From the NCBI GenBank assembly GCA_027488115.1, contig JAIYCG010000014.1, positions 83,083 to 147,082 of the forward strand: DNA of 64,000 nucleotides, in the 5' to 3' direction. Below the pieces are notes generated by a model, which saw nothing but the letters and a program-made list of their open reading frames with translations, searched no databases and was not told where the DNA came from. The stretch comes from Comamonadaceae bacterium (GTDB taxonomy: Bacteria > Pseudomonadota > Gammaproteobacteria > Burkholderiales > Burkholderiaceae_C). Below, piece by piece: positions 39,400 through 48,049 of the stretch; position 1 is the stretch's first letter, and each line of letters opens with the position of its first letter. The position numbers were made by a program, and so were the translations under genes.

Positions 39400-40602
39400 T
39401 TACCAGCTCGCTTCGCGGTCTGGCGTGGCGCTGATTTTGTGGGCCGTGAGGTCGGCACCCTCGTACTCCTCTTCGGGTGTCATCTTAAGTCCCATCGTGA
39501 TTTTCAAAATACCGTAGACCAAGATGCCGCCAAACAATGCCCAAGTCACACCCAAGGCTGTGCCAATCAGCTGTGCCTGAAAACTCACGCCACCCAAACC
39601 GCCAAAGGACTGCAGGCCAAAAATGCCAGCCGCAATTCCGCCCCAAGCACCGCACACACCGTGCAAAGGCCAAACGCCAAGCACATCGTCAATTTTCCAT
39701 TTGTTTTGCGTCAGCGTGAACATCACCACAAACAATGCGCCAGCCACTGCACCTACGGCCAACGCGCCAAAAGGATGCATGAGGTCAGAGCCCGCACAAA
39801 CTGCAACCAGCCCAGCCAATGGCCCGTTGTGCACAAAGCCTGGGTCGTTCTTACCCAAGAGCAAGGCGGACAAGGTGCCGCCGACCATGGCCATCAAAGA
39901 ATTGACGGCCACCAAGCCTGAGATTTTGTCCAGTGTTTGGGCGCTCATCACGTTAAAACCAAACCAGCCCACAATCAAAATCCAAGCACCCAATGCCAAG
40001 AAAGGGATGTTGGATGGAGGATGCGCAGAAACAGCACCGTCTTTTCGATAGCGGTTGTAACGGGCGCCCAACAAGATGACCGCAGGCAGCGCAATCCACC
40101 CCCCCATGGCATGCACCACCACCGAGCCCGCAAAATCATGAAACTCTTCGCCAGTGGTGGCCTTGATCCAAGCCTGCACGCCAAAGTGCTGGTTCCAGGC
40201 GATGCCCTCAAAGAAAGGGTAGACAAAACCCACAATGCAAGCCGTGGCAATGAGTTGGGGCCAAAACTTAGCACGCTCGGCAATGCCACCAGAGACGATG
40301 GCTGGGATGGCCGCCGCGAACGTCAAGAGAAAGAAGAATTTGACCAGGTCGTAGCCATTCTTTGCTGCCAATTGTTCGGCACCCACAAAGAAGTTAGTCC
40401 CGTAAGCGACGCTGTACCCAACCACAAAATAAACCACCGTAGAAACTGAGAAGTCGACCAAGATTTTGACCAACGCATTGACTTGGTTTTTCTTGCGAAC
40501 AGTGCCCAACTCCAAGAAGGCGAATCCTGCATGCATGGCCAAAACCATGATGCCGCCCAACAAAATAAAGAGCGCATCCGCGCCCTGTTTTAGTGCTTCC
40601 AT
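39400..40602 (-). CDS. amtB: Ammonium transporter
   Basis: A 400-residue membrane protein with about eleven helices, a channel for ammonium/ammonia. The pore twin histidines are in DFAGSVVVHAMGG (near residue 166) and WPLHGVCGAWGG (near residue 318). The gate-region FFFLLTFAAAIPAIVSGGIAERAK motif is also present. The cytoplasmic tail, DLTAHKISATPDREASW, is short. No signal peptide is evident, and no glnK gene adjoins it, unlike the usual glnK-amtB pair. A long inverted repeat with TTTGGTGC arms is upstream. Confidence 0.95.
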   Translation of the reverse strand: MEALKQGADALFILLGGIMVLAMHAGFAFLELGTVRKKNQVNALVKILVDFSVSTVVYFVVGYSVAYGTNFFVGAEQLAAKNGYDLVKFFFLLTFAAAIPAIVSGGIAERAKFWPQLIATACIVGFVYPFFEGIAWNQHFGVQAWIKATTGEEFHDFAGSVVVHAMGGWIALPAVILLGARYNRYRKDGAVSAHPPSNIPFLALGAWILIVGWFGFNVMSAQTLDKISGLVAVNSLMAMVGGTLSALLLGKNDPGFVHNGPLAGLVAVCAGSDLMHPFGALAVGAVAGALFVVMFTLTQNKWKIDDVLGVWPLHGVCGAWGGIAAGIFGLQSFGGLGGVSFQAQLIGTALGVTWALFGGILVYGILKITMGLKMTPEEEYEGADLTAHKISATPDREASW

Positions 40603-40625
40603 TTTGATCTCTACTTATTTTTGAA

Positions 40626-40674
40626 TTAATTTGGTGCAAAAAATCCTAGTTTTTGGATTTCGCACCAAAATTAA
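40626..40674. promoter_or_regulatory. Inverted repeat between divergent amtB and GDT1-type gene
   Basis: Arms TTAATTTGGTGC (40626-40637) and GCACCAAAATTAA (40662-40674), one base unequal, enclose an inner AATCC/GGATT pair. The arms resemble NtrC half-sites (TTGGTGC), but are arranged tail-to-tail with a 24-base gap rather than as one NtrC palindrome. It could be a nitrogen-linked operator for amtB or a hairpin in a transcript. Confidence 0.5.
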
Positions 40675-40722
40675 GCAAAAAGCGCGCCCAATACCGTTTT
40701 CCGAGGTGACTATGATCGGCTC

Positions 40723-41364
40723 ATGGAAGCCTTTCTCGTCTCTACTGGTATTGTTGCCCTGGCTGAAATGGGTGATAAAACACAACTTTTATCACTCCTT
40801 TTAGCTGCTCGCTTTCGAAAGCCATGGCCCATTGTCTGGGGTATTTTGGTCGCCACCTTGGTAAACCATGGCTTGGCGGGTGCTGTGGGCAGTTGGGTGA
40901 CCACACAGCTGGGTCCTGAAGCTTTGCGCTGGGTTTTGGGTGGCTCCTTTTTAGCCATGGCCATTTGGATTTTGGTACCTGACAAATTAGACGATGGGGA
41001 AGAAGACAAAAATCCACGATTTGGCATTTTTGCCACGACAGTGGTCGCCTTTTTCATTGCCGAAATGGGGGACAAAACACAAGTGGCCACCGTCATGTTG
41101 GCAGCTCAATTCAACAGCTGGTTTTGGGTCGTGGCAGGTACGACTTTGGGCATGATGCTGGCCAATGCGCCCGTGGTTTGGCTAGGCGAAGCCATCACCC
41201 GCAAAATTTCGCTCAAGTGGGTCCACAGAATTTCTGCTGTGGTTTTTGCTGTGCTTGGCGGCTTGGCTTTATGGGGCGGGTCTGCAAACATTGAAAAAAA
41301 CGAGACCCCTGCCGAAGCACCTCCAAAGGTCATCGCCACGGATACCTCACCGGCAAGGCTTTAA
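40723..41364 (+). CDS. TMEM165/GDT1-family (UPF0016) cation transporter
   Basis: A 213-residue membrane protein with six helices in two homologous halves, each carrying the family motif E-x-GDKTQ: EMGDKTQLLSLLLAARF near residue 16 and EMGDKTQVATVMLAAQF near residue 108. Bacterial relatives export manganese or calcium. The start ATG at 40723 gives the usual short N-terminus. It is divergent from amtB. I looked for a yybP-ykoY manganese riboswitch in the 120-bp upstream spacer and did not see one. Confidence 0.93.
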   Translation: MEAFLVSTGIVALAEMGDKTQLLSLLLAARFRKPWPIVWGILVATLVNHGLAGAVGSWVTTQLGPEALRWVLGGSFLAMAIWILVPDKLDDGEEDKNPRFGIFATTVVAFFIAEMGDKTQVATVMLAAQFNSWFWVVAGTTLGMMLANAPVVWLGEAITRKISLKWVHRISAVVFAVLGGLALWGGSANIEKNETPAEAPPKVIATDTSPARL

Positions 41365-41409
41365 TGCACCGATAATTCATCAAGCTGTTTTATAGTTTTG
41401 CTCCCATTC

Positions 41410-42567
41410 ATGCCATTGATCGCCACGCCTCAGTCGATGTTTTTTGACGCGCCGCTTGCTTTGCAAAGTGGCGCGTCCATCCGCGCCTACCACCTAGCCT
41501 ACGAAACTTATGGCAGCCTCAACGCCGACAAATCCAATGCGGTTCTCATTTGTCATGCTTTGAATGCCTCGCACCATGTGGCGGGCATTTACGAAGGTGA
41601 AGACAAGAGTGAAGGCTGGTGGGACAACATGATTGGCCCTGCGAAACCCGTCGATACCAATCGCTTTTTTGTCATCGGCGTGAACAATCTAGGGTCATGC
41701 TTCGGCTCTACCGGACCCATGCATGCGCATCCCGACACCGGTGAAATTTATGGCGCCGATTTTCCCGTTGTGACGGTAGAAGATTGGGTCGACGCGCAAG
41801 CCAGACTTCTCGATGCATTGGGCATCCAAACCTTGGCTGCCGTCATGGGCGGCAGCTTGGGTGGCATGCAGGCCTTGTCTTGGACGCTGCGTTACCCAGA
41901 GCGCGTGGCCCATGCGGTGGTGGTAGCCAGTGCACCCAACCTGACCGCCGAAAATATCGCCTTCAACGAAGTTGCAAGGCGCGCCATCGTCACAGACCCA
42001 GACTTCCACGGGGGCCACTTTTACAAGCACAAGGTGGTGCCCGCGCGGGGCCTGCGCATTGCCCGAATGATTGGTCACATCACCTACTTAAGCGACGATG
42101 TGATGAATGAAAAATTCGGACGAGAATTGCGAAATGCCGTCACTCACAATGCAACAGGCTATCGCTATTCCACGCAAGACATTGAATTTCAAATCGAAAG
42201 CTACTTGCGCCATCAGGGCGACAAATTCAGTGAGTACTTTGATGCCAACACCTACCTACTGATCACGCGGGCTCTGGATTATTTCGATCCGGCTCGCACA
42301 TTTGGTGGCAACCTCACTGCGGCATTGGCGAAAGCCACTTGCAAATTTTTATTGATCAGTTTCACGACCGACTGGCGTTTCTCTCCTGCGCGCAGTCGCG
42401 AAATGGTTCGCGCCTTGCTCGACAACAAACGCGATGTGAGCTACGCAGAAATTAACGCGCCACATGGCCACGACGCCTTCTTGTTGAACGACAACCGCTA
42501 CTTGGATGTGGTGCGGTCTTACTTTGACAACATGTCACAAGCTCACCCTGCAGGAGGTGCTGAATGA
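41410..42567 (+). CDS. metX: Homoserine O-acyltransferase MetX
   Basis: A 385-residue alpha/beta-hydrolase-fold enzyme that activates homoserine for methionine synthesis. The nucleophile motif is [10 protein letters not shown] near residue 140. The [14 protein letters not shown] segment near residue 90 and a C-terminal catalytic His in [10 protein letters not shown] are seen. Whether it uses acetyl-CoA or succinyl-CoA cannot be decided by eye; proteobacterial MetX proteins include both kinds. The ATG at 41410 is preferred to a TTG at 41398. It overlaps metW by four bases. Confidence 0.95.
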   Translation: MPLIATPQSMFFDAPLALQSGASIRAYHLAYETYGSLNADKSNAVLICHALNASHHVAGIYEGEDKSEGWWDNMIGPAKPVDTNRFFVIGVNNLGSCFGSTGPMHAHPDTGEIYGADFPVVTVEDWVDAQARLLDALGIQTLAAVMGGSLGGMQALSWTLRYPERVAHAVVVASAPNLTAENIAFNEVARRAIVTDPDFHGGHFYKHKVVPARGLRIARMIGHITYLSDDVMNEKFGRELRNAVTHNATGYRYSTQDIEFQIESYLRHQGDKFSEYFDANTYLLITRALDYFDPARTFGGNLTAALAKATCKFLLISFTTDWRFSPARSREMVRALLDNKRDVSYAEINAPHGHDAFLLNDNRYLDVVRSYFDNMSQAHPAGGAE

Positions 42568-43145
42568 GCGAGCACGTGAACCTGCAAGCCATTGCGCGTT
42601 TGGTGCCAGAAGGCTCGCGCGTCTTGGACCTAGGCTGTGGCGATGGCGCCTTGCTTGACTACCTGCAAAAACACCGCCGTTGCGCAGGTTATGGCGTTGA
42701 AATTGATGACCGCAATATTCAAGCATGTGTCAAACGCGGCGTTAACGTCATCCAATTGAATTTGGACGAAGGTCTCAACATGTTTGCAGACCAGTCCTTT
42801 GATGTGGTGTTACAAATTGACACCCTCCAACATTTAAGAAACGCCGAAGTGATGCTGCGCGAAACGGTTCGCGTGGGACGCATGGGTATTTTGGCGTTCC
42901 CAAATTTTGCGCACTGGCCAAATCGCTTCAGCATCTTGATGGGGCGCATGCCAGTGACCAAGCGTTTGCCATTTCAGTGGTACGACACGCCCAATATCCG
43001 CGTGGGTACATTTGCCGACTTTGCCCAACTGGCATTGCAAAATCATTTGAAAATCATCGACAGCTTTGGCTTGCAAGAAGGCCAAGAGATCCGCTCGCAG
43101 CCCAACCTCATGGCGGGTACCGCGGTCTTCAAATTGCAGCGCTGA
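42564..43145 (+). CDS. metW: Methionine biosynthesis protein MetW
   Basis: A 193-residue class I SAM-methyltransferase-like protein with the nucleotide-binding motif [15 protein letters not shown] near residue 20. It contains the MetW-typical [17 protein letters not shown] and [20 protein letters not shown] stretches. MetW is always found next to MetX in many proteobacteria and is needed for its activity. It overlaps metX by four bases (ATGA). Confidence 0.95.
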   Translation: MSEHVNLQAIARLVPEGSRVLDLGCGDGALLDYLQKHRRCAGYGVEIDDRNIQACVKRGVNVIQLNLDEGLNMFADQSFDVVLQIDTLQHLRNAEVMLRETVRVGRMGILAFPNFAHWPNRFSILMGRMPVTKRLPFQWYDTPNIRVGTFADFAQLALQNHLKIIDSFGLQEGQEIRSQPNLMAGTAVFKLQR

Positions 43146-43178
43146 ACCACTCGTCGCATCACCCTTAGAAAGAACACG

Positions 43179-44183
43179 ATGTCATACCCTCACACCATGC
43201 ATTTTGTTGACCATGGCACTGGCGGAGGACCTGAGGTTTTAACACCCAGTTCCTGCGCCACACCGATGCCCAAAGCGGGTGAAGTCTTGGTCAAGGTCGC
43301 CTATGCTGGCGTCAATCGCCCTGACTGCTTGCAACGCAGTGGCCGTTATCCACCGCCACCCGGCGCTTCAAGCATCGTGGGCCTCGAAGTTTCAGGTGAA
43401 GTGGTGGCATTGGGAGAGGGTGTCACCCAATGGCGTTTGGGCGACAAGCTTTGCGCACTCACCAACGGCGGTGCCTATGCAGAATACGTGACGGTGCCAG
43501 AAGGACAGGCCCTGCCCATTCCACAAGGCTACTCCATGCTTCAAGCCGCTGCACTGCCTGAAAACTTTTTCACAGTGTGGACCAATGTTTTCCAGCGTGG
43601 CAAATTAAAGTCGGGTGAAACTATTTTGATTCACGGCGGATCTTCTGGCATTGGCCTGACCGCCATTCAACTGGCCCATGCATTTGGCGCCAAAGTTTTT
43701 TGTACCGTTGGCAATTCAGACAAAGTAGCAGCTTGCTTGAAAGTGGGCGCGCATACCGCCATTGATTACAAGACCCAAGACTTTGTGGAAGAGGTACTCA
43801 AACTGACCGACCAAGTCGGTGTGAATGCCATTTTGGACATGGTGGGCGGCAGTTATATGCAGCGCAATCTGCGAGCCTTGGCCATTGAAGGGCGTTTGCT
43901 TCAAATTGCATTTTTACAACCCTCCAAAGTGGAAGTAGACTGGGTCTCTCTCATGGCCAAGCGGCTCACTTTCACTGGCTCCACTTTGAGACCCCGCAGT
44001 GCACAAGACAAGGCGCAAATTGCAAATGAGCTGCATGAACTCGTCTGGCCCTTGCTGGCCGCTGGCAAAGTAGCGCCTGTCATTTACCAAGTCTTTGATT
44101 TGAAGGACGCCGCTCAAGCACACGCACTCATGGAGTCATCGCAACACATCGGCAAAATCATGCTAACGGTTGCGGGAGAGTAA
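43179..44183 (+). CDS. NAD(P)H quinone oxidoreductase (zinc-free MDR family, PIG3-like)
   Basis: A 334-residue medium-chain reductase. The N-terminal GroES-like domain contains YAGVNRPDCLQRSGRYPPPPG, and the Rossmann domain has HGGSSGIGLTAIQLAHAFGAK near residue 148. The cysteine/histidine zinc ligands of alcohol dehydrogenases are absent, which supports the quinone oxidoreductase (QOR/TP53I3-like) group. It starts at ATG 43179, 33 bases after metW, and ends four bases before ltnD, so it may belong to the same transcript as the tetronate genes. Confidence 0.9.
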   Translation: MSYPHTMHFVDHGTGGGPEVLTPSSCATPMPKAGEVLVKVAYAGVNRPDCLQRSGRYPPPPGASSIVGLEVSGEVVALGEGVTQWRLGDKLCALTNGGAYAEYVTVPEGQALPIPQGYSMLQAAALPENFFTVWTNVFQRGKLKSGETILIHGGSSGIGLTAIQLAHAFGAKVFCTVGNSDKVAACLKVGAHTAIDYKTQDFVEEVLKLTDQVGVNAILDMVGGSYMQRNLRALAIEGRLLQIAFLQPSKVEVDWVSLMAKRLTFTGSTLRPRSAQDKAQIANELHELVWPLLAAGKVAPVIYQVFDLKDAAQAHALMESSQHIGKIMLTVAGE

Positions 44184-44187
44184 TTTC

Positions 44188-45096
44188 ATGTCATCCAATT
44201 TATCGGTTGGCGTCGTTGGCTTAGGTGCCATGGGCATGGGCATGGCGCAATCATTGCGCCGCGCTGGGCATGTTGTGAATGTGTTTGATGTGCGAACAGA
44301 AGTCGCGCAAAAATTTGCAGCAGAGGGTGGCATTGCATGCACTTCTTTAGAGGCCATTGCTGCAGCATCTGACATTTTGGTTTCAGTGGTTGTCAATGCC
44401 GCACAAACCGAGTCCGTGTTGTTCGGCGATGGAAGTACGCAATCTGGTTGTGCCAAGCACCTCAAGCCTGGCAGCGTCTTTGTGATGTGCTCAACCGTCG
44501 AACCAGCATTCTCAGTCGGTCTAGAGAAAAAGTTGAACGACAAAGGTCTTCTCTACATCGATGCTCCCATTTCGGGGGGTGCTGCCAAAGCCGCCTCAGG
44601 TCAAATGACCATGATGACTGCCGGTAGGCCTGATGCTTATGCCAAGGCAGACCCTTTCCTCAACGCGATGGCTGCCAAGGTGTACAAATTAGGCAACAGT
44701 GCGGGCGCCGGCAGCAAAGTCAAAATTATCAATCAACTGCTGGCCGGTGTTCACATTGCCGCTGCCGCAGAAGCCATGGCTTTGGGCTTGCGAGAAGGCG
44801 TTGATCCAAGTGCACTTTATGAAGTCATCACACACAGCGCTGGCAACAGTTGGATGTTTGAAAACCGCATGGCCCATGTGCTGGCTGCCGATTACACACC
44901 TTTGTCGGCTGTCGATATCTTTGTCAAAGACTTAGGTCTGGTGTTGGACATGGCACGCGCAAGCAAATTTCCGCTGCCACTTTCTAGTACTGCGCATCAA
45001 ATGTTCATGCAGGCCAGCACGGCTGGCTTTGCCAAAGAGGATGACAGCGCTGTCATCAAAATTTTCCCAGGCATTGAATTGCCTAAAGCCGAATAA
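44188..45096 (+). CDS. ltnD: L-threonate dehydrogenase-like NAD-dependent dehydrogenase
   Basis: A 302-residue beta-hydroxyacid dehydrogenase. The NAD-binding motif VGVVGLGAMGMGMAQSL is at the N-terminus. DAPISGGAAKAASGQMTMM is near residue 128, and the catalytic Lys lies in GAGSKVKIINQLLAGVH near residue 176. It fits LtnD because otnK, otnC and otnI homologues follow: in the known pathway LtnD oxidises L-threonate to 2-oxo-tetronate. Alternatively it could act on 3-hydroxyisobutyrate or tartronate; the neighbours favour threonate. The start is ATG 44188. Confidence 0.88.
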   Translation: MSSNLSVGVVGLGAMGMGMAQSLRRAGHVVNVFDVRTEVAQKFAAEGGIACTSLEAIAAASDILVSVVVNAAQTESVLFGDGSTQSGCAKHLKPGSVFVMCSTVEPAFSVGLEKKLNDKGLLYIDAPISGGAAKAASGQMTMMTAGRPDAYAKADPFLNAMAAKVYKLGNSAGAGSKVKIINQLLAGVHIAAAAEAMALGLREGVDPSALYEVITHSAGNSWMFENRMAHVLAADYTPLSAVDIFVKDLGLVLDMARASKFPLPLSSTAHQMFMQASTAGFAKEDDSAVIKIFPGIELPKAE

Positions 45097-45158
45097 TCGG
45101 TTCGCAGGCTTGCCTATTTTGCAGCTTGCGCTGAGCTAAGGACCAAAGGCGAGACAAC

Positions 45159-46439
45159 ATGAAATTGGGTTGCATTGCGGACGACTTCACAGGCGCCACA
45201 GACCTGGCCAACAACTTGGTTCGCTCAGGCATGCGGGTCATGCAAACTTTTGGCGTGCCGCAAACGCCGCTCTCCAAAGATGTCGATGCGGTGGTGGTGG
45301 CTTTGAAGTCGCGCACCATTCCGGCCAAGGAAGCCATTGCACAATCACTTGACGCACTGCAATGGCTTCAAGCGCAAGGCGCAGAGCAAATTTATTTCAA
45401 ATACTGCTCCACATTTGACAGCACACCCGAAGGCAACATCGGCCCTGTCACAGAGGCCCTCATGGAGGCGCTTGATTGCACATTCACCATTGCCACACCG
45501 GCATTCCCCGACAACGGCAGAACGGTGTTCAAGGGTTATTTGTTTGCGGGTGCCGTTCTCTTGAATGAAAGCGGCATGCAAAACCATCCGCTCACGCCCA
45601 TGACAGACGCCAATTTGGTTCGCGTCATGCAGGCGCAAACCAAACGCAAAGTGGGCTTGATCGATCACACCGTCATGGCCAAGGGTACCGCGGCGATTGC
45701 AGAAAAAATGAAACAACTTGAGGCGGAAGGTGTGGGTGTCGCCATTGTCGACGCCACCAGCAATGAGGATTTGAAAACCCTGGGCCCCGCCTTGAAAAAT
45801 AGGCCCTTGGTTACCGCGGGTTCTGGCGTAGCCATTGGCTTGCCCGCCAACTGGAATTTACATGCATCGGCCAGTGCCGCTACACTGCCAAAGGCTACAG
45901 GCTTTCAGGCCATTGTTTCGGGCAGTTGCTCCATGGCCACGCAAGGCCAAGTAGCGCACTACAAAAGTTTGGGTTTGCCCAGTTGGCAGTTCAGCCCTTT
46001 AAGCTGGTCAACACATGATGTACCTGCCCAAATTAATTCAAACGTCGCGCAAGCTCTGGCTTGGGCACAGCCGCTTCTAAGCAAAGGGCCAGTTCTCATT
46101 TATGCCACCACCGATGCCGACACGCTGCAACAGGTGCAGGCGAAATTTGGACGCGAGCAAGCAGGTGAGTGGATGGAGTCTGCCTTGGCACAAGTCAGTT
46201 TGGGCTTGCTAGAACTGGGCGTGAAGCAATGGGTGATTGCTGGCGGAGAAACATCTGGCGCTTGCGTTCAAGCTTTGAATATTTCTCAAATGCAAATTGG
46301 ACCGCAAATTGATCCAGGTGTTCCTTGGTGTTTCGCGCCAGAGCATGCAGCTGGGCACCTCACCTTAAAGTCTGGCAACTTTGGAACTCCCGATTTCTTC
46401 ACCAAGGCATTGAAGAATTTGGCGGAAACATGCTCATGA
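45159..46439 (+). CDS. otnK: Four-carbon acid sugar kinase, 3-oxo-tetronate kinase
   Basis: A 426-residue kinase of the former DUF1537 family. It begins with MKLGCIADDFTGATDLANNL, the family's N-terminal signature, and has the C-terminal nucleotide-binding region WVIAGGETSGACVQAL. OtnK phosphorylates 3-oxo-tetronate in the threonate and tetronate pathways. It starts at ATG 45159, 62 bases after ltnD, and overlaps otnC by four bases. Function is supported by family and by the complete gene set. Confidence 0.9.
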   Translation: MKLGCIADDFTGATDLANNLVRSGMRVMQTFGVPQTPLSKDVDAVVVALKSRTIPAKEAIAQSLDALQWLQAQGAEQIYFKYCSTFDSTPEGNIGPVTEALMEALDCTFTIATPAFPDNGRTVFKGYLFAGAVLLNESGMQNHPLTPMTDANLVRVMQAQTKRKVGLIDHTVMAKGTAAIAEKMKQLEAEGVGVAIVDATSNEDLKTLGPALKNRPLVTAGSGVAIGLPANWNLHASASAATLPKATGFQAIVSGSCSMATQGQVAHYKSLGLPSWQFSPLSWSTHDVPAQINSNVAQALAWAQPLLSKGPVLIYATTDADTLQQVQAKFGREQAGEWMESALAQVSLGLLELGVKQWVIAGGETSGACVQALNISQMQIGPQIDPGVPWCFAPEHAAGHLTLKSGNFGTPDFFTKALKNLAETCS

Positions 46440-47137
46440 ACAATCAACAAATTGACTCCCTTTACTTGAGTGAAGCTCAAGCCCGTGAAGAGATTTGCCG
46501 AGTCGGGCAAAGTTTGTTTGATCGCGGTTATGTGCATGCCACTGCTGGCAACATCAGTGTTCGACTTGAAGAGGGCTTCTTGATCACACCCACTGATGCA
46601 TGTCTGGGATTTTTAAACCCAACTGATCTGGCGCTGTTGGATCCAGAAGGAACGCAATTGAGTGGCAAGCGCGCCAGCAAAACAATGGCGCTGCATCGCA
46701 AAATATACGAGGCCACCGACCATGCACTGGGCAGCTGGCCCGCTCAATGTGTGATTCACACCCACAGCACCCATTGTGTTTCTTTGAGTTTGACCGCAAA
46801 GGGACCCGAGCTTCTGCCTCCCATCACGCCCTACTTTGTGATGAAAGTGGGGCATGTACCCTTGATCCCCTATTTTCGACCAGGCGACCCCTTGGCGGCC
46901 GATGCCGTGGCCGATGCAATTCTTCACTACGCTCAATTGGACACACCGATTCGAGCTGTGATGTTGTCCAAACTGGGCCCCAATGTTTGGCATCAAGATT
47001 TGAGCAGTGCCATGGCGGCCCTAGAAGAATTGGAAGAGACGGCCAAGCTTGTTCAAATGGCAGGTGCTGTCGCCCTTGAGAATTTATCGGATGCACAGAT
47101 TGATGAACTGCGTCAAAATTTTCATGCGACTTGGTAG
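46436..47137 (+). CDS. otnC: 3-oxo-tetronate 4-phosphate decarboxylase (class II aldolase family)
   Basis: A 233-residue protein of the class II aldolase/adducin fold. It has the TAGNISVRL motif near residue 37, and metal-binding histidines in VIHTHSTHCVSLS near residue 107. OtnC decarboxylates 3-oxo-tetronate 4-phosphate to dihydroxyacetone phosphate. The start ATG 46436 overlaps the otnK stop (ATGA). It is annotated by family plus its position between otnK and otnI. Confidence 0.9.
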   Translation: MNNQQIDSLYLSEAQAREEICRVGQSLFDRGYVHATAGNISVRLEEGFLITPTDACLGFLNPTDLALLDPEGTQLSGKRASKTMALHRKIYEATDHALGSWPAQCVIHTHSTHCVSLSLTAKGPELLPPITPYFVMKVGHVPLIPYFRPGDPLAADAVADAILHYAQLDTPIRAVMLSKLGPNVWHQDLSSAMAALEELEETAKLVQMAGAVALENLSDAQIDELRQNFHATW

Positions 47138-47202
47138 TTCACTGCCCGACGTCACAACGACCTGTTTACATTGCACCCATTTTTGCTATTTGAAAGCTGA
47201 AC

Positions 47203-48033
47203 ATGCCTCAATTCGCTGCCAATCTTTCCATGATGTACCCCGACATGGATTTCTTAGACCGCTTTGAAGCTGCGGCCAAAGACGGCTTCAAGGCCGTTGA
47301 GTATTTGTTCCCTTACGCTTTCGCACCCGAAGAATTGGCCGCACGACTCAAAGGCAACGGCCTTCAGCAAGTTTTGTTCAACATGCCGCCTGGTGGCATT
47401 GACGATCCAAGCACGTTGAGCGCATGGGAGAAGGGCGATCGCGGCACAGCTTGCTCGCCTGGCCGTGAAGCGGAATACAAAGCGGGCGTCAAACGCGCCA
47501 TGCGATACGCAGAGACACTGAGCTGCCCCCGCATTCATTCTATGGCCGGCGTTTTACCCCAGGGTGTTTCGCGCGAGCAGGCGCAAGCCACCTTGGTGGC
47601 CAATTTAAAGTGGGCTTGCCAAGAAGTGCGCGCACAAGGCCTTGACGTTTTGCTAGAGCCCATTAATTTGCGCGGCATTCCGGGATTTTTTGTCAACCGC
47701 CAAGACCATGCGCACGAAATATTGGCGCAAGTGAACGAGCCTAACTTGAAAGTGCAAATGGATTTGTTTCATTGCCAAATTGTAGAAGGCGATGTCACCA
47801 CCAAATTAGAGCGCTATCTTCCGACTGGCAAAGTGGGCCACCTTCAAATTGCCGATGTGCCTTTGCGCCATGAGCCGGGCACTGGTGAGCTCAATTGGCC
47901 GTATTTATTTGACTTGATCGATCGTCTGTCTGCAGAATGTGGCTGGCAAGGTTGGATCGGTTGTGAATACGTCCCCGCTGACACCACCTCGGGTGGCACA
48001 TCACGCGGCTTGTCTTGGCTGAAATCAAACTGA
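47203..48033 (+). CDS. otnI: 2-oxo-tetronate isomerase (hydroxypyruvate isomerase family)
   Basis: A 276-residue TIM-barrel sugar isomerase of the Hyi family. Conserved metal and substrate positions are seen in LLEPINLRGIPGFFVNRQDH near residue 146 and MDLFHCQIVEGD near residue 186, with a final GCEYVPA motif. OtnI interconverts 2-oxo- and 3-oxo-tetronate, linking LtnD to OtnK. It starts at ATG 47203, 65 bases after otnC. Hydroxypyruvate isomerase itself is the alternative, but the neighbours favour OtnI. Confidence 0.9.
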   Translation: MPQFAANLSMMYPDMDFLDRFEAAAKDGFKAVEYLFPYAFAPEELAARLKGNGLQQVLFNMPPGGIDDPSTLSAWEKGDRGTACSPGREAEYKAGVKRAMRYAETLSCPRIHSMAGVLPQGVSREQAQATLVANLKWACQEVRAQGLDVLLEPINLRGIPGFFVNRQDHAHEILAQVNEPNLKVQMDLFHCQIVEGDVTTKLERYLPTGKVGHLQIADVPLRHEPGTGELNWPYLFDLIDRLSAECGWQGWIGCEYVPADTTSGGTSRGLSWLKSN

Positions 48034-48049
48034 ATTTTTGGAGATCATC

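Noticed and set aside
40626..40674. Sigma-54 promoter for amtB
   Set aside because: No GG-N10-GC spacing with the -24/-12 consensus was found on the minus strand in the spacer.
40603..40722. Manganese (yybP-ykoY) riboswitch before the GDT1-type gene
   Set aside because: None of the conserved motifs of that riboswitch was seen; the spacer is dominated by a simple inverted repeat.
41365..41409. SAM riboswitch upstream of metX
   Set aside because: The spacer is only about 45 bases long and has no suitable structure.
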